Shown: positions 36,285-46,091 of the stretch, in pieces
Numbering within the stretch: position 1 is the stretch's first letter
How the letters are laid out: each line of letters begins with the position of its first letter
DNA from: Chloroflexus islandicus
GTDB taxonomy: Bacteria; Chloroflexota; Chloroflexia; Chloroflexales; Chloroflexaceae
Assembly: GCF_001650695.1 (NCBI RefSeq)
Contig: NZ_LWQS01000021.1
Span: forward strand, 57,000 to 120,999
Reading direction: 5' to 3'
Length of the DNA: 64,000 nt
Position numbers and translations under genes: made by a program
The notes under the pieces: generated by a model
Databases searched by the model: none
The model's input: the letters and a program-made list of their open reading frames with translations, nothing else
What the model was told of the DNA's origin: nothing

Positions 36285-36925
36285 TTGAGCAGTGGATGGT
36301 GCTCCCCCTTGGGCAGACAGCTATTACTGTTAATCTCAACGGCGTGGCGATTTTGCTCATTCTGATGGCGTTGGGTGGGTATGCCGGGTATCAGCAGGGC
36401 TTGCGCAACCTGTTGACGGTCACAATCTGGACGATTATCGCTTATGTCTTGTGTGTGCAAGGCGGTACGTTTGTGGTTGAGGTCATCAATCGGTTGTGGG
36501 TTAATGCGCCGCGATTTGTGGCGTTTCTGATCGGAAATGACCCAACATTGGCCCCGCCGCTCGACCCGCTGATCACGCCGGGGTTTCAGGTGCCGCTGTT
36601 CTTTCGCACCATGGCGTTTATTGCGCTGATCTTGCTAGGGATGTTTTTTGATAGCAAGGCTGCTTGGAAGGGGCCGCCGAAGGAGAAGCTGGCACGCCCG
36701 TTGGGCCTGTTTGTGGGTGCGCTGATTGCGCTCCTCTGGTCGAACGCGGCGGTTGTGTTCTGGCGCGAGTTTGTTGCCGGTGGCGGCACATTTGAGGGCC
36801 CAATTGCTACTTTACTCAACGTGTTGCCCGATGTCAGCATCTTGTTGCCGTCGCTGATTGCGATCTTCTTTATGATTTTGGGTTTGCTGATTTTGTTCAA
36901 CTTTCCAAAGGTCTGGAAGCCGTGA
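36281..36925 (+). CDS. CvpA-like membrane protein between murG and murC
   Basis: 214 residues, about four to five transmembrane helices (about 20-38, 45-66, 110-124, 144-162 and 186-207). The first half ([20 protein letters not shown]) has the layout of CvpA/colicin V production-type membrane proteins; the similarity is only topological. It overlaps murG by 4 bases (ATGA) and murC by 4 bases (GTGA), so it is firmly inside the operon and probably acts in wall synthesis or division. No catalytic motif is seen. Confidence 0.75.
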   Translation: MIEQWMVLPLGQTAITVNLNGVAILLILMALGGYAGYQQGLRNLLTVTIWTIIAYVLCVQGGTFVVEVINRLWVNAPRFVAFLIGNDPTLAPPLDPLITPGFQVPLFFRTMAFIALILLGMFFDSKAAWKGPPKEKLARPLGLFVGALIALLWSNAAVVFWREFVAGGGTFEGPIATLLNVLPDVSILLPSLIAIFFMILGLLILFNFPKVWKP

Positions 36926-38355
36926 GTCACTATCACATTATCGGCATTGCCGGGGCCGGCATGAGTGCCATTGCCCATCTGTTGCTCGACCAAGGCCATA
37001 CGGTGAGCGGGTCTGATCTGGCTGCGAATCGGGCGACGGCGGCGCTGGCGGCGCGGGGGGCGCAGATTTGGCAAGGCCACGACGCGGCGCATGTGCGTGG
37101 CGCCGATGTGGTGCTGGCCACTGCCGCCATCCGCGGCCCGCATCCTGAACTCGAAGCCGCCGCCGCGCTCGGTATTCCCCGCCTGAGCCGGGCCGATCTG
37201 TGGCGAGAATGGTCGGCCCAGCGTCCGGTTATCGCAGTGGCCGGTACCCACGGCAAGACGACCACCAGCGCGATGACGGCGCTCGCTCTGCGGGGGGGCG
37301 GGGTGGAGTGTGGTTTTTTGATTGGCGCCGAGGTGCCTGATCTCGGCGGGAGCGCGCAGTGGGGTGATCCGGCAGCGCCGTTGGTGATCGAGGCCGATGA
37401 GTATGATCGAGTATTTTTGGCCCTGACACCGGCGCTGGCGATTGTTACCAATGTCGAGTGGGATCATCCTGATATCTACCCCTCTGCTGAGGAGTATGCC
37501 GCAGCGTTTGCGACCTTTGCCCGGCAGGTGCGCGATCGGCGCCGGTTGCTGCTCTGCGCTGATGATCCCGGTGCGGCGGTGCTGGATAACGATGGCCAAG
37601 CTCGCCTCTACGGGATCGACGAGCAGATCGCGTGTGATCCGGTCTCGTGCCGGTTGGCCCCGCTCGATTGGACGGCGAGCCGGGTAGAGGCTACCGCTGC
37701 CGGCCAGCAGTTTGATCTCTGGTATTACGACCGGCGGACGTTTGCCCGCCGGTTGGCGGCGCTGGTGACGTTGGCGGTGCCCGGTCTGCACAACGTGCGC
37801 AATGCCACGGCGGCGTTGGCGGCGGCGGCATTGTGGGGGGCCGATCTGAACGCGGCAGCAGCGGCGCTGGCAACCTATCGCGGCAGTAGCCGGCGGTTTG
37901 AATGGCGCGGCGAAGCGGTAGGGGTGACGGTGATTGACGATTATGCCCATCACCCGACCGAAGTGCAGGCCACGATCGCGGCGGCGCAGCAGCGTTACCC
38001 CGGCCAGCGCGTGATCGTCTACCTGCAACCGCACACCTTCAGCCGCACGCGCAGTCTGTGGGAACAGTGGCCCGACGCTTGCCGCGCGGCAGCGACGGTG
38101 TTGGTAGGTGATATCTATCCGGCCCGCGAACAGGGTGATCCGGCGGCGCTGGCGGCTGAGCTAGCGGCGCATCTGGCAGCGCACGGGATTGATGCGCACT
38201 ATGCCGGCGCTCCAACTGCGGCGGCGGCGCTGATTGCCACCGTGGCCCGTCCCGGCGATGTGGTCTTGACCCTCGGCGCCGGCGATAGCGATCGGGTGGC
38301 GGCGCTGGCGTTGGAACGGTTACGCGCCGCGCAGACGGAGGCCATCCATGAATGA
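36922..38355 (+). CDS. murC: UDP-N-acetylmuramate--L-alanine ligase MurC
   Basis: 477 residues from GTG overlapping the previous stop. Marks are [29 protein letters not shown], the ATP loop [64 protein letters not shown] and [10 protein letters not shown]. It joins L-alanine to UDP-MurNAc, the first peptide step. It overlaps murB by 8 bases. Confidence 0.97.
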   Translation: MSHYHIIGIAGAGMSAIAHLLLDQGHTVSGSDLAANRATAALAARGAQIWQGHDAAHVRGADVVLATAAIRGPHPELEAAAALGIPRLSRADLWREWSAQRPVIAVAGTHGKTTTSAMTALALRGGGVECGFLIGAEVPDLGGSAQWGDPAAPLVIEADEYDRVFLALTPALAIVTNVEWDHPDIYPSAEEYAAAFATFARQVRDRRRLLLCADDPGAAVLDNDGQARLYGIDEQIACDPVSCRLAPLDWTASRVEATAAGQQFDLWYYDRRTFARRLAALVTLAVPGLHNVRNATAALAAAALWGADLNAAAAALATYRGSSRRFEWRGEAVGVTVIDDYAHHPTEVQATIAAAQQRYPGQRVIVYLQPHTFSRTRSLWEQWPDACRAAATVLVGDIYPAREQGDPAALAAELAAHLAAHGIDAHYAGAPTAAAALIATVARPGDVVLTLGAGDSDRVAALALERLRAAQTEAIHE

Positions 38356-39241
38356 GACGCTGCCAATCACGCTCCGCACCGATGAGCCAATGGCCCGCCA
38401 TACTTCGTGGCGGGTGGGAGGGCCAGCGCGCTACTACGCCGAACCGGCGACCCCTGATGAGGCGATCGCATTGGCTGCGTGGGCAACCGCTCAGGGCTTG
38501 CCACTGATCTGGGTAGGCCGTGGCACCAACTTGCTGGTGCGCGACGAAGGCTTTGCCGGTGTGATCGCGTCGTACCGCGGCCAGCGTTGGGCATTGCGCG
38601 AAGCGGGTGATGAGGCCGAGTTGTGGATCGAGGCAGGTGCGCCGATGGCCGGCACGGCTCGCCGGTTGGCAGCAATGGGGTGGGCTGGCTTGGAATGGGC
38701 CGAAGGGTTGCCCGGCGCGATCGGCGGCGCGATTGTCGGTAATGCCGGTTGTTATGGCGGCGATACCGCGAGCGTGCTGATTGCCGCCGAGCTGTTGCTC
38801 AACGGGCGCGAACGGGTGGAGTGGCCGGTGGGCGCGTTAGCGTATGCCTACCGCGAGAGCGCGCTCAAGCATCCGGTGGCGGAAGGGATCCCGCCGCTGG
38901 TGTTGGCCGGACGCTTCCGTCTACGGCGGGCCGATCCGGCAGTCTTGGCGGCGCGGATGGCAGCGATTGCCGCCGAGCGAAAACGCAAAACGCCGGCAGG
39001 CAGTTCGTGTGGCAGCGTATTTAAAAATCCACCCGGCGAGAGCGCTGGACGCTTGATCGAGGCGGCTGGTCTCAAAGGCGTGCAGATCGGCGACGCCGAG
39101 ATCAGCCCGATCCACGCCAACTACATCGTCAATCGCGGCCAAGCGCGCGCTGCCGACATTCTGGCTTTGATCGAACTGGCGCGTGCTACCGTCGCCGAAC
39201 GGTTTGGGATCACGTTGCAGCTTGAGGTACGGGTGATTTAG
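38348..39241 (+). CDS. murB: UDP-N-acetylenolpyruvoylglucosamine reductase MurB
   Basis: 297 residues. FAD-binding motifs are [39 protein letters not shown] and [40 protein letters not shown] and [20 protein letters not shown] carry the Tyr/Ser active-site region, and [20 protein letters not shown] the C-terminal substrate-binding part. The size and GSVFKNP motif fit type II MurB enzymes. It reduces UDP-GlcNAc-enolpyruvate to UDP-MurNAc with NADPH. Confidence 0.97.
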   Translation: MNETLPITLRTDEPMARHTSWRVGGPARYYAEPATPDEAIALAAWATAQGLPLIWVGRGTNLLVRDEGFAGVIASYRGQRWALREAGDEAELWIEAGAPMAGTARRLAAMGWAGLEWAEGLPGAIGGAIVGNAGCYGGDTASVLIAAELLLNGRERVEWPVGALAYAYRESALKHPVAEGIPPLVLAGRFRLRRADPAVLAARMAAIAAERKRKTPAGSSCGSVFKNPPGESAGRLIEAAGLKGVQIGDAEISPIHANYIVNRGQARAADILALIELARATVAERFGITLQLEVRVI

Positions 39242-39248
39242 GGAGTAG

Positions 39249-39545
39249 GGAGATAGGGAGATAGGGAGATAGGGGCGCGGGCCGCTGGCCCGCCGGCGCA
39301 GGCAAGGGGAGCGGGCGAGCCGCCCGCGCTCCGGGGATGGGAAAGGGGTGCGGGCCGCTGGCCCGCCGGCGCAGGCAAAGGGAGCGGGCGAGCCGCCCGC
39401 GCTCCGGGGATGGGAAAGGGGTGCGGGCCGCTGGCCCGCCGGCGCGGGCAAAGGGAGCGGGCGAGCCGCCCGCGCTCCGGGGATGGACAAGGGGCGCGGG
39501 CCGCTGGCCCGCCGGCGCAGGCAAGGGGAGCGGGCCGCTGGCCTG
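39249..39545. repeat. 9-bp microsatellite and four 73-bp tandem repeats
   Basis: Three GGGAGATAG-type 9-mers (39249-39274) lead into four copies of a 73-bp unit beginning at 39277, 39350, 39423 and 39496. Each unit carries two hairpins, GCGGGCCGCTGGCCCGC and GCGGGCGAGCCGCCCGC, the same elements as the array at 21.1-21.3 kb. The array interrupts the dcw cluster between murB and ddl. Bases 39546-39700 are AT-rich and show no gene. Confidence 0.9.
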
Positions 39546-39700
39546 CAGACGGATCAAAACGTCACGCATTGAAAAACCTTCTTGATACGTTGCTGAGTCT
39601 GTTAGCATTGCAAATACCTAGCTCAAATCAAATTCAAGATCGACATGAACGAAATCATGCGCAAAATTTTCCTAACCACCTCGTTTATTCAAAAAACGAT

Positions 39701-39722
39701 CGGTTCAGCGATCGCTGAACCG
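39701..39722. promoter_or_regulatory. Perfect 22-bp palindrome in the ddl leader
   Basis: CGGTTCAGCGA and its exact complement, centred on GCGATCGC, ending 17 bases before the ddl ATG and just upstream of GGGAGG. It could be an operator or an RNA hairpin controlling ddl, whose gene is cut off from the upstream operon by the repeat array. Confidence 0.5.
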
Positions 39723-39739
39723 GTTCCGGGAGGCGGCCA

Positions 39740-40816
39740 ATGAGCACACCGATCACGATTGCCGTCATCTTCGGCGGGCAGAGCGGTGAACACGAGGTAT
39801 CGCTGGTTTCAGCGCATGCCGTCATCAATAACCTCGATCTAGAACGATACCACATCGAAACGATTGGGATCGGCAAAGACGGCTGCTGGTGGCACGGCCC
39901 CGGCGCATTGGCGGCGTTGATGGCAGCCGCCGATCCGGCTCGCTTGCCGGCCAGTGCCACAATGGCTGCTCCCGGCCCGGTGCGTGAATTAGGTCGAGTC
40001 GGCGCGCCGGGATGGGCCTTACCCGCGGCTGATGTTTACTTTCCCGTATTGCACGGCCCGTATGGCGAAGACGGTACCATCCAAGGATTGCTGGAACTGG
40101 CCGGCAAGCCGTATGTCGGTTGCGGCGTGGCGGCCAGTGCCGTCGGTATGGATAAAGGCTTGATGAAAGCGGCCTTTGCCGCTGCTGGCTTGCCGGTGCT
40201 GCCGTGGTTGCTGGTGCGGCGGGCTGAATTGGCGGCTATCGAGGTGGTATGTGACCGGATCGAAGCGGCGTTGCGCTTCCCGATCTTTGTCAAGCCGGCC
40301 AACCTCGGCAGTAGCGTTGGCGTTAGCAAAGCGCGTGATCGGGCGGAATTGATCGCTGCCCTGCACGAAGCCGCCCGCTACGATCGCCGGATCGTGGTTG
40401 AGCAAGGCATCCCGGCGCGCGAAATCGAAATTTCGGTGTTGGGGAACGATCAGATTGAAGCCAGCCTTCCCGGCGAGATCATCCCCGCCGGTGAGTGGTA
40501 CGACTACCACGCCAAGTATATCGACGGCGGCTCGCAAACGATTGTGCCGGCGGCGCTCGCACCGGCCCAGATCGCGCAGGTGCAGACGCTGGCAATACAA
40601 GCCTTTCAAGCGATCGATGGCGCGGGCTTGGCGCGGGTCGATTTTCTGCTCGACCGCGAGCAGGGCACGCTCTGGCTCAATGAGGTGAATACCATGCCCG
40701 GTTTTACCCCGATCAGCATGTACGCCAAGATGTGGGCCGCGAGCGGCCTGCCCTATCCCCGGCTGCTCGACCGGCTAGTGGCATTGGCGTTAGCGCGGGC
40801 CGGGCATGGGGCGTAA
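39740..40816 (+). CDS. ddl: D-alanine--D-alanine ligase
   Basis: 358 residues, ATP-grasp ligase. The N-terminal domain has VIFGGQSGEHEVSLVSAHAV with the substrate-binding glutamate; LHGPYGEDGTIQGLLELAGK, GCGVAASAVGMDKGLMKAAF and FVKPANLGSSVGVSKARDRA follow, and the metal site LNEVNTMPGFTPISMYAKMW ends the protein. It makes the D-Ala-D-Ala dipeptide used by MurF. GGGAGG lies 7-12 bases before the ATG. Confidence 0.97.
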   Translation: MSTPITIAVIFGGQSGEHEVSLVSAHAVINNLDLERYHIETIGIGKDGCWWHGPGALAALMAAADPARLPASATMAAPGPVRELGRVGAPGWALPAADVYFPVLHGPYGEDGTIQGLLELAGKPYVGCGVAASAVGMDKGLMKAAFAAAGLPVLPWLLVRRAELAAIEVVCDRIEAALRFPIFVKPANLGSSVGVSKARDRAELIAALHEAARYDRRIVVEQGIPAREIEISVLGNDQIEASLPGEIIPAGEWYDYHAKYIDGGSQTIVPAALAPAQIAQVQTLAIQAFQAIDGAGLARVDFLLDREQGTLWLNEVNTMPGFTPISMYAKMWAASGLPYPRLLDRLVALALARAGHGA

Positions 40817-40861
40817 GCGGTGAGCGAGTCATCAGGGGTGAGGTGAAGGGCGCACAAACCT

Positions 40862-41680
40862 ATGGAATACAATCCGCCGAATACACGCGAACGAGTGGCC
40901 GCGCGCCGGCAGCGAGCGCGCCGGCCTACCGATGAACCGGCGGCGCCGGGTTGGCGCCGGCGCTTGCTCGATAGCTGGCACAGCGGGCGGATTGCCAGCG
41001 GCGCGATCTTTGCCGTGAGCTGTTTGGCCCTCTTGTATGCGCTCTTCAGCAGCCAGTTCCGCGTGCAGACCGTCGAAGTGGTGGGGGTAGAGTTTCTTAG
41101 CCCTGAGCGGATTGTCGACGCTATCCCGCTGCGTGGGCAGCCGATCTGGTTGATCGATGAAGAGCAGACAATCGCGCCGTTGCTGGCGAGTCCCTTTGTC
41201 GAGCATGCCCGGCTGAGCCTGATCCTGCCCGATCGGGCGCGGATCGTGATTGTCGAGCGCCAGCCGGCGGTCTATTGGCGCACCGGCGGGGTTGATTATC
41301 TGGTTGACCGGCAAGGCTATGTGATTGAGCCGGCGCCGGCGCCGCCGCCCGACGATGCGCTCGTCATCGTGGATACTTCTAATTTGCCGGTCAAACCGAA
41401 CATGCGGCTCGATACCGATGCTTTAGCCCTAGCGCGCGAACTGGCTCTCCTGTTGCCAAATGAAGTGGGACTGCAACCGGCCCAGATCGGCTGGGATTTC
41501 GGTTTAGGCGTCTTTGTGCGCACTGCGCAAGATCAGATGATTGTGTTTGGCCGCAGCGAACGGCTCGAACGCAAACTAACAATATTGGCGTATATGCTTG
41601 CCGATGGCACACCGTTTACCTATCTCGATTTACGACCGATCAACCCATATTACCAAAACCGCACCGACGGCAGGCCGTGA
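40862..41680 (+). CDS. ftsQ: Cell division protein FtsQ/DivIB
   Basis: 272 residues: basic cytoplasmic end (1-45), one transmembrane helix (about 46-63, ASGAIFAVSCLALLYALFSS), then a POTRA domain (FRVQTVEVVGVEFLSPERIV...) and the FtsQ beta domain ending PFTYLDLRPINPYYQNR. It recruits and regulates the FtsL/B subcomplex at the septum. It lies in the canonical ddl-ftsQ-ftsA-ftsZ order. Confidence 0.93.
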   Translation: MEYNPPNTRERVAARRQRARRPTDEPAAPGWRRRLLDSWHSGRIASGAIFAVSCLALLYALFSSQFRVQTVEVVGVEFLSPERIVDAIPLRGQPIWLIDEEQTIAPLLASPFVEHARLSLILPDRARIVIVERQPAVYWRTGGVDYLVDRQGYVIEPAPAPPPDDALVIVDTSNLPVKPNMRLDTDALALARELALLLPNEVGLQPAQIGWDFGLGVFVRTAQDQMIVFGRSERLERKLTILAYMLADGTPFTYLDLRPINPYYQNRTDGRP

Positions 41681-41710
41681 GCGCCGTCTGCGGTAGGCAG
41701 CGAGGATACT

Positions 41711-42958
41711 ATGGCACGAACCATGGCACGCACCATTGTCGGGATAGATGTTGGCACAAGCAAAATCTGTACTATCGTCGGCCAAATTGGCGATGGCCGG
41801 CGGCTGAATATTCTTGGCGTGGGAATGGTGCCCAGCCGTGGGATTGATAAAGGGGTGGTCGTCAATATCGACGATGCGGCTTCAGCCATTGAAGCCAGTA
41901 TTGAAAAGGCCGAGCGGGCCAGCGGTTTGAGTATCAATCAGGCCTTTGTCGGGATTGCCGGACGCCATATTTCCTCACTCAATAGCCGGGGGGTGGTGGC
42001 GGTGCAGGATCCCGATGGGATTTCGCGCCAAGATGTGGCACGGGCCATCGAAGCGGCGCAGGCAGTGGCCTTGCCGACCCAGCGCGAGATTATTCACATT
42101 ATTCCCCGCGCCTATGTGATTGACGGCAACGATGGCATTCGCGATCCGATCGGGATGAGCGGCCTACGGCTGGAAGTGGAGACCCACATCATCACCGGCG
42201 AAGCCATGGCGATCCAAAACCTGATTCGCAGCGTCGAGCGGGCCGGGGTGCAGATCAACGATCTGGTCTTGCAACCGTTGGCCGCCGCGGAAGCAGTGCT
42301 TAGCGATGACGACAAAGAGCGCGGGGTGATGCTGATCAATATTGGCGGTGCGACGACCGACCTCGCGATCTTTGCCCAAGGCGGGGTGTGGCACACCGGT
42401 GTGATCCCGGTCGGCGGCCAGCACTTTACCAACGATATTGTCTACGTGCTGCACACGCCGCCCAACACTGCCGAATACCTCAAACTGCGCTACGGCAGCG
42501 CCATCGCCGGTAACCCGCCGGCGCCGGGTGACGAAAGTGACCTGATCGACGCCGAGACGTTGACGGTAGGGGAAAAGCAGCAGATTAGCGCCTATCTGCT
42601 GAAACAGGTCTTGCAGGCGCGCGCCGAAGAACTGATCGAGTTGATCGTGGACGAAGCGCGGCGCAGTGGTTACGAGAGCATGTTGCCGGCGGGCATCGTC
42701 TTGACCGGCGGTGGCGCGCAGCTCAGCCAGTTCGACGACTTGTTGCGTGACGATTTGCGGTTACCAGTACGGATCGGCATTCCCAGCGGGTTAGGCGGTT
42801 TACATGACGCACTAGACTCGCCGGCGTATGCAACGGCTGTGGGGCTTTTACGATGGGGAATGCGGTACGGCGGGCGGCCGCCTGAGCAGTCTTCGTCTGA
42901 TGATACGAGTTCGCTATACGAGCGCTTCCGCCGCTGGTTGCGCGAATTATTGCCATAA
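41711..42958 (+). CDS. ftsA: Cell division protein FtsA
   Basis: 415 residues, actin fold. The phosphate-1 loop is [17 protein letters not shown]; the 1C domain follows with [20 protein letters not shown]; phosphate-2 is [14 protein letters not shown] and adenosine binding is [17 protein letters not shown]. The C-terminal amphipathic helix [13 protein letters not shown] is the membrane-targeting sequence. It tethers FtsZ filaments to the membrane. GAGG precedes ATG 41711; ATG 41723 is an alternative. ftsZ follows after 22 bases. Confidence 0.97.
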   Translation: MARTMARTIVGIDVGTSKICTIVGQIGDGRRLNILGVGMVPSRGIDKGVVVNIDDAASAIEASIEKAERASGLSINQAFVGIAGRHISSLNSRGVVAVQDPDGISRQDVARAIEAAQAVALPTQREIIHIIPRAYVIDGNDGIRDPIGMSGLRLEVETHIITGEAMAIQNLIRSVERAGVQINDLVLQPLAAAEAVLSDDDKERGVMLINIGGATTDLAIFAQGGVWHTGVIPVGGQHFTNDIVYVLHTPPNTAEYLKLRYGSAIAGNPPAPGDESDLIDAETLTVGEKQQISAYLLKQVLQARAEELIELIVDEARRSGYESMLPAGIVLTGGGAQLSQFDDLLRDDLRLPVRIGIPSGLGGLHDALDSPAYATAVGLLRWGMRYGGRPPEQSSSDDTSSLYERFRRWLRELLP

Positions 42959-42980
42959 CACTACCCAAGGAGGTTCGCAC

Positions 42981-44165
42981 ATGGTTGATCGAAGCAGCAA
43001 TGGCTTCTCTCTGGAAGACTTCGCCCAGATCAAGGTGGTTGGCGTTGGCGGCGGCGGCAGCAATGCAGTGGATCGCATGATTGCCGCTGGCGTACAGGGG
43101 GTCGAGTTTATTACCGTCAATACCGATGTGCAGGCCTTGATGCACTCGCTGGCGCCAGTGCGGATTCGCATTGGTGATAAGCTCACCCGCGGTCTGGGCA
43201 GCGGCGGTAATCCGGTGATCGGGCAGAAGGCGGCGGAGGAGAATCAGGAAGATATCTACGAGCAATTGAAGGGCGCTGATATGGTCTTCGTCGCTGCCGG
43301 CATGGGTGGCGGCACCGGCACCGGCGCGTCGCCGATCATCGCCGGGATTGCCCATGACCTCGGCGCGCTGACGGTTGGAGTCGTCACCCGCCCCTTCACT
43401 TTTGAAGGCAATCACCGCCGCAAAGTGGCCGAAGCCGGGATCGAACAGTTGCGCCCGGTGGTTGATACCTTGATCGTCATTCCCAATGACCGCCTGTTGC
43501 AGACGGCCAGCAAGAATACCACCTTCCAGCAGGCGTTTTTGATGGCTGATGATGTGCTGCGCCAAGGCATTCAGGGTATTTCTGACCTGATTACCCAGCG
43601 TGGTCTGATTAATGTCGACTTCGCCGACGTCAAGACGATCATGGCCCAGCAAGGTTCGGCGTTGATGGCGGTCGGCTATGGCAAGGGCGATGCTCGCGCG
43701 CTTGATGCCGTCAATCAGGCGATTGCCAGCCCCTTGCTCGAGGTCAGTATCGACGGGGCGAAGGGTGTGCTCTTTAACATCACCGGCGGCGAAGATCTCG
43801 GCATTATGGAGGTGTACGAAGCCGCTGATATTGTCGCCAAGCAGGTTGATCCCGATGCCAACATCATTATCGGCGCCGTGATCGATCCGAACTTCCCGCC
43901 CGGTGAGATCAAGATCACGTTGATCGCGACCGGTTTCGATATGAACCGCAACTCCAACGTGCAACGCACCCGTTCGTATCCGACAGCGGCGACTAGCACT
44001 GGCCAAGCGACCGGGCAGATCGGCGGGCAGCCGGCCCAGCGCCCCAAGCAGACGACGCCGGCGCCGGTGCAGCCACCGGTGCAACCGGTGCGTCCGGCGA
44101 TGCCCAACGATGATCTCGACATCCCGCCCTTCTTGCGCGGGCGCGATCGCAATCGCCAGCGGTGA
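42981..44165 (+). CDS. ftsZ: Cell division protein FtsZ
   Basis: 394 residues from ATG 42981, preceded by AAGGAGG at optimal distance; longer in-frame readings enter ftsA. The tubulin-like GTPase domain shows [26 protein letters not shown], the GTP-binding signature [12 protein letters not shown] and the T7-region [12 protein letters not shown] glutamine/proline-rich linker (about 325-380) ends in [14 protein letters not shown], the conserved peptide that binds FtsA. It forms the Z-ring that directs the wall enzymes encoded upstream. Confidence 0.98.
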   Translation: MVDRSSNGFSLEDFAQIKVVGVGGGGSNAVDRMIAAGVQGVEFITVNTDVQALMHSLAPVRIRIGDKLTRGLGSGGNPVIGQKAAEENQEDIYEQLKGADMVFVAAGMGGGTGTGASPIIAGIAHDLGALTVGVVTRPFTFEGNHRRKVAEAGIEQLRPVVDTLIVIPNDRLLQTASKNTTFQQAFLMADDVLRQGIQGISDLITQRGLINVDFADVKTIMAQQGSALMAVGYGKGDARALDAVNQAIASPLLEVSIDGAKGVLFNITGGEDLGIMEVYEAADIVAKQVDPDANIIIGAVIDPNFPPGEIKITLIATGFDMNRNSNVQRTRSYPTAATSTGQATGQIGGQPAQRPKQTTPAPVQPPVQPVRPAMPNDDLDIPPFLRGRDRNRQR

Positions 44166-44217
44166 GATGAAGGCCGGTTCCAGATCGTACAACAGGCTAC
44201 CGCTTGAGCAGCAATTG

Positions 44218-44672
44218 ATGGAGTGCGGCAGTTCTACTGCCGCACTTTATCGTTTGTGCCAGCGAACACTGCACATCATCCAGCCGGTGGGCCAAGGCGT
44301 TTGCTGCCTCTGCGGCGCTAATGCCGTTAAGGTGTTGTTTGCTGAAGACGGTGGCAACGCTGTGGAGTGTGGCAGTTTAACTGCCGCACTCCATAGACTA
44401 AAAACACGATATTATCCCACGCGCCACCGGGCGGGTGTGAACGTGCGGCAGTACGATTGCCGCACGTTATCGTTTGTGCAAGCGAACACTGCGCATCAGC
44501 CAGACGGTGGGCCAAGGCGTTTGCTGCCTCTGCGGCGCTAATGCCGTTAAGGTGTCGTTTGCTGAAGACGGTGGCAACGCTGCAATATGGAATGCGGCAG
44601 TTTAACTGCCGCACTCCATAGACTAAAAACACGATATTATCCCACGCGCCGCCGGGTGGTGTGGACGTGCCA
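44218..44672. repeat. 220-bp direct duplication carrying four REP-like palindromes
   Basis: Two copies, offset by 220 bp, of a segment with CGTTTGTGC...AGCGAACACTGC and TGGCAACGCTG. Each copy contains two palindromes of the TGCGGCAGT family: 44218-44250 (ATGGAG with wobble partner TTTAT), 44362-44394 (wobble-rich), 44440-44468 (AACG/CGTT class) and 44586-44620 (TATGGAA/CTCCATA, one mismatch). The region lies just after ftsZ; the first hairpin may also end its transcript. No gene is seen between 44166 and 44741. Confidence 0.9.
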
Positions 44673-44741
44673 TCCCGCCGCACTCCAGCGGCTGCGTCAG
44701 CCACAGACAACCGCAAACCCGCTGCGATGCCGCATCCACCG

Positions 44742-45944
44742 CTACGGTTCGCGCAGCGTGAAACCGATCATCGTAGCCAGATCGCGCAAAATCGCCTGCG
44801 CGGCGCTTACGTCGCGCCCCTCGGCGGCGGCATCGATGATCATGCCGGCCATCGTGTGCAGTGTCGCCAATGCAGCCGGCGTATCCAGATCATCGTCTAT
44901 CGCCGCAATCACATCGGCGCGGCCACGGCTCACATCGAGCGGACTATGGTCGCCGCCGTTGACGGTCACGGCCCGGCGCAGGTCGGCAGCGTACTGCTCG
45001 TAGCGCGCCACGGCATCGCGCCGGTAGTCAAACTCCTCGCGGTAGTGTTCGCTGAGCAGATACCAGCGGATAGCGTCGGGATGGTGCAGGCGCAACGCAT
45101 CACGGGCGAAGACCAAATTCCCCAACGACTTGCTCATCTTCTCGCCATCGAGCCAGACCAAGCCGACGTGCATCCAGTAGCGCACAAAGGGCTTTTTGCC
45201 GGTGGCTGATTCGCTCTGCGCGATTTCGCACGAGTGATGCGGGAAGATCAGATCGGCTCCTCCGCCGTGAATATCGAGCTGATCGCCTAAGTAACGTTTC
45301 GACATCGCGCTGCACTCGATATGCCAACCCGGACGGCCCATACCCCACGGGCTCTCCCACTTTGGTTCATCAGGATTGCCGCGTTGCCAAAGCACAAAAT
45401 CGAGCGGATCGCGCTTACAGGGGTCATTGGGATTATTTCCGCGCTGATTGGCAATTGCCAGCAACTCGGCATACCCCATGCGCGCCATCCGCCCGAAATC
45501 GGGGTCGGTTTGAATGCTGAAATAGACGTTGCCATCGGCGACGTAAGCGTGGCCGAGTTCGATCAGGCGCTCGATGATCGGAATCATCGTGCCGATTTCC
45601 TCGCTCACCCGCGGGAAGAAGGTCGGCGGCAGAATGTTGAGGCCGGCGCAATCGGCGCGCAACTGGGCAATTTGGCGTTCGGCCAGCTCGTACCAATCCA
45701 CTCCGTCGCGGCGGGCGCGCTCGAAGAGCGGATCATCAACATCGGTCACGTTCTGGCAGTAGCGCACCGTCGCGCCGTGCCATCGCAGATAGCGTACCAA
45801 CACGTCAAAGACGATAAAGGTGCGCGCGTGCCCCATGTGAGTCGTGTCGTAAGGTGTCACCCCACAGACATAGAGCGTTACCGGGCGATCGGTGGGGATG
45901 GTAAATGGTTCGCGAATACGGGACAACGTATTAAAAAGCTGCAT
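44742..45944 (-). CDS. CysS/MshC-family cysteine ligase (cysteinyl-tRNA synthetase-like)
   Basis: 400 residues, class I synthetase fold: YVCGVTPYDTTHMGHARTF carries the zinc cysteine and HIGH-like MGHA; GRPGWHIECSAMS and GGGADLIFPHHSCEIAQSES supply the other zinc ligands; KMSKSLGNLV is the KMSKS loop. The C-terminal anticodon-binding domain of true CysS (about 460 residues) is missing. Length, NVTDVDDPLFERARRDGVDW and TPYDxTH match MshC, which couples cysteine to glucosaminyl-inositol in mycothiol synthesis. Whether this organism makes a related thiol is unknown, so ligase specificity is open. It is convergent with ftsZ. Confidence 0.85.
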   Translation of the reverse strand: MQLFNTLSRIREPFTIPTDRPVTLYVCGVTPYDTTHMGHARTFIVFDVLVRYLRWHGATVRYCQNVTDVDDPLFERARRDGVDWYELAERQIAQLRADCAGLNILPPTFFPRVSEEIGTMIPIIERLIELGHAYVADGNVYFSIQTDPDFGRMARMGYAELLAIANQRGNNPNDPCKRDPLDFVLWQRGNPDEPKWESPWGMGRPGWHIECSAMSKRYLGDQLDIHGGGADLIFPHHSCEIAQSESATGKKPFVRYWMHVGLVWLDGEKMSKSLGNLVFARDALRLHHPDAIRWYLLSEHYREEFDYRRDAVARYEQYAADLRRAVTVNGGDHSPLDVSRGRADVIAAIDDDLDTPAALATLHTMAGMIIDAAAEGRDVSAAQAILRDLATMIGFTLREP

Positions 45945-46042
45945 GGAGAGTGTCCTTTGCTGAAGCCATCAGGCATAGCGGTTTTGCTACTCTCTACTAT
46001 GGTAGCACTAATTGGCATCGCTGCGTTGCCATGATCCCAAAC

Positions 46043-46065
46043 GAGCCGGCCCTTAGGGCCGGCTC
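46043..46065. terminator. Strong GC hairpin after the SH3 lipoprotein gene
   Basis: GAGCCGGCCCT-T-AGGGCCGGCTC, an 11-bp perfect stem, 27 bases past the lipoprotein stop on the minus strand. No U-run follows, so it is either a factor-assisted terminator or a REP-like element related to the CCCGGCCC...GGGCCGGG repeats. Confidence 0.45.
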
Positions 46066-46091
46066 TTCCGTCATCCACCTATGGGCCAGTT

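Noticed and set aside
36586..38034. 482-codon open frame on the minus strand opposite murC
   Set aside because: Runs antisense to a clear MurC and the preceding membrane gene; low-complexity Arg/Gln composition and no domain.
42723..44192. 489-codon open frame antisense to ftsA/ftsZ
   Set aside because: Shadow of two highly conserved genes; no start context and biased composition.
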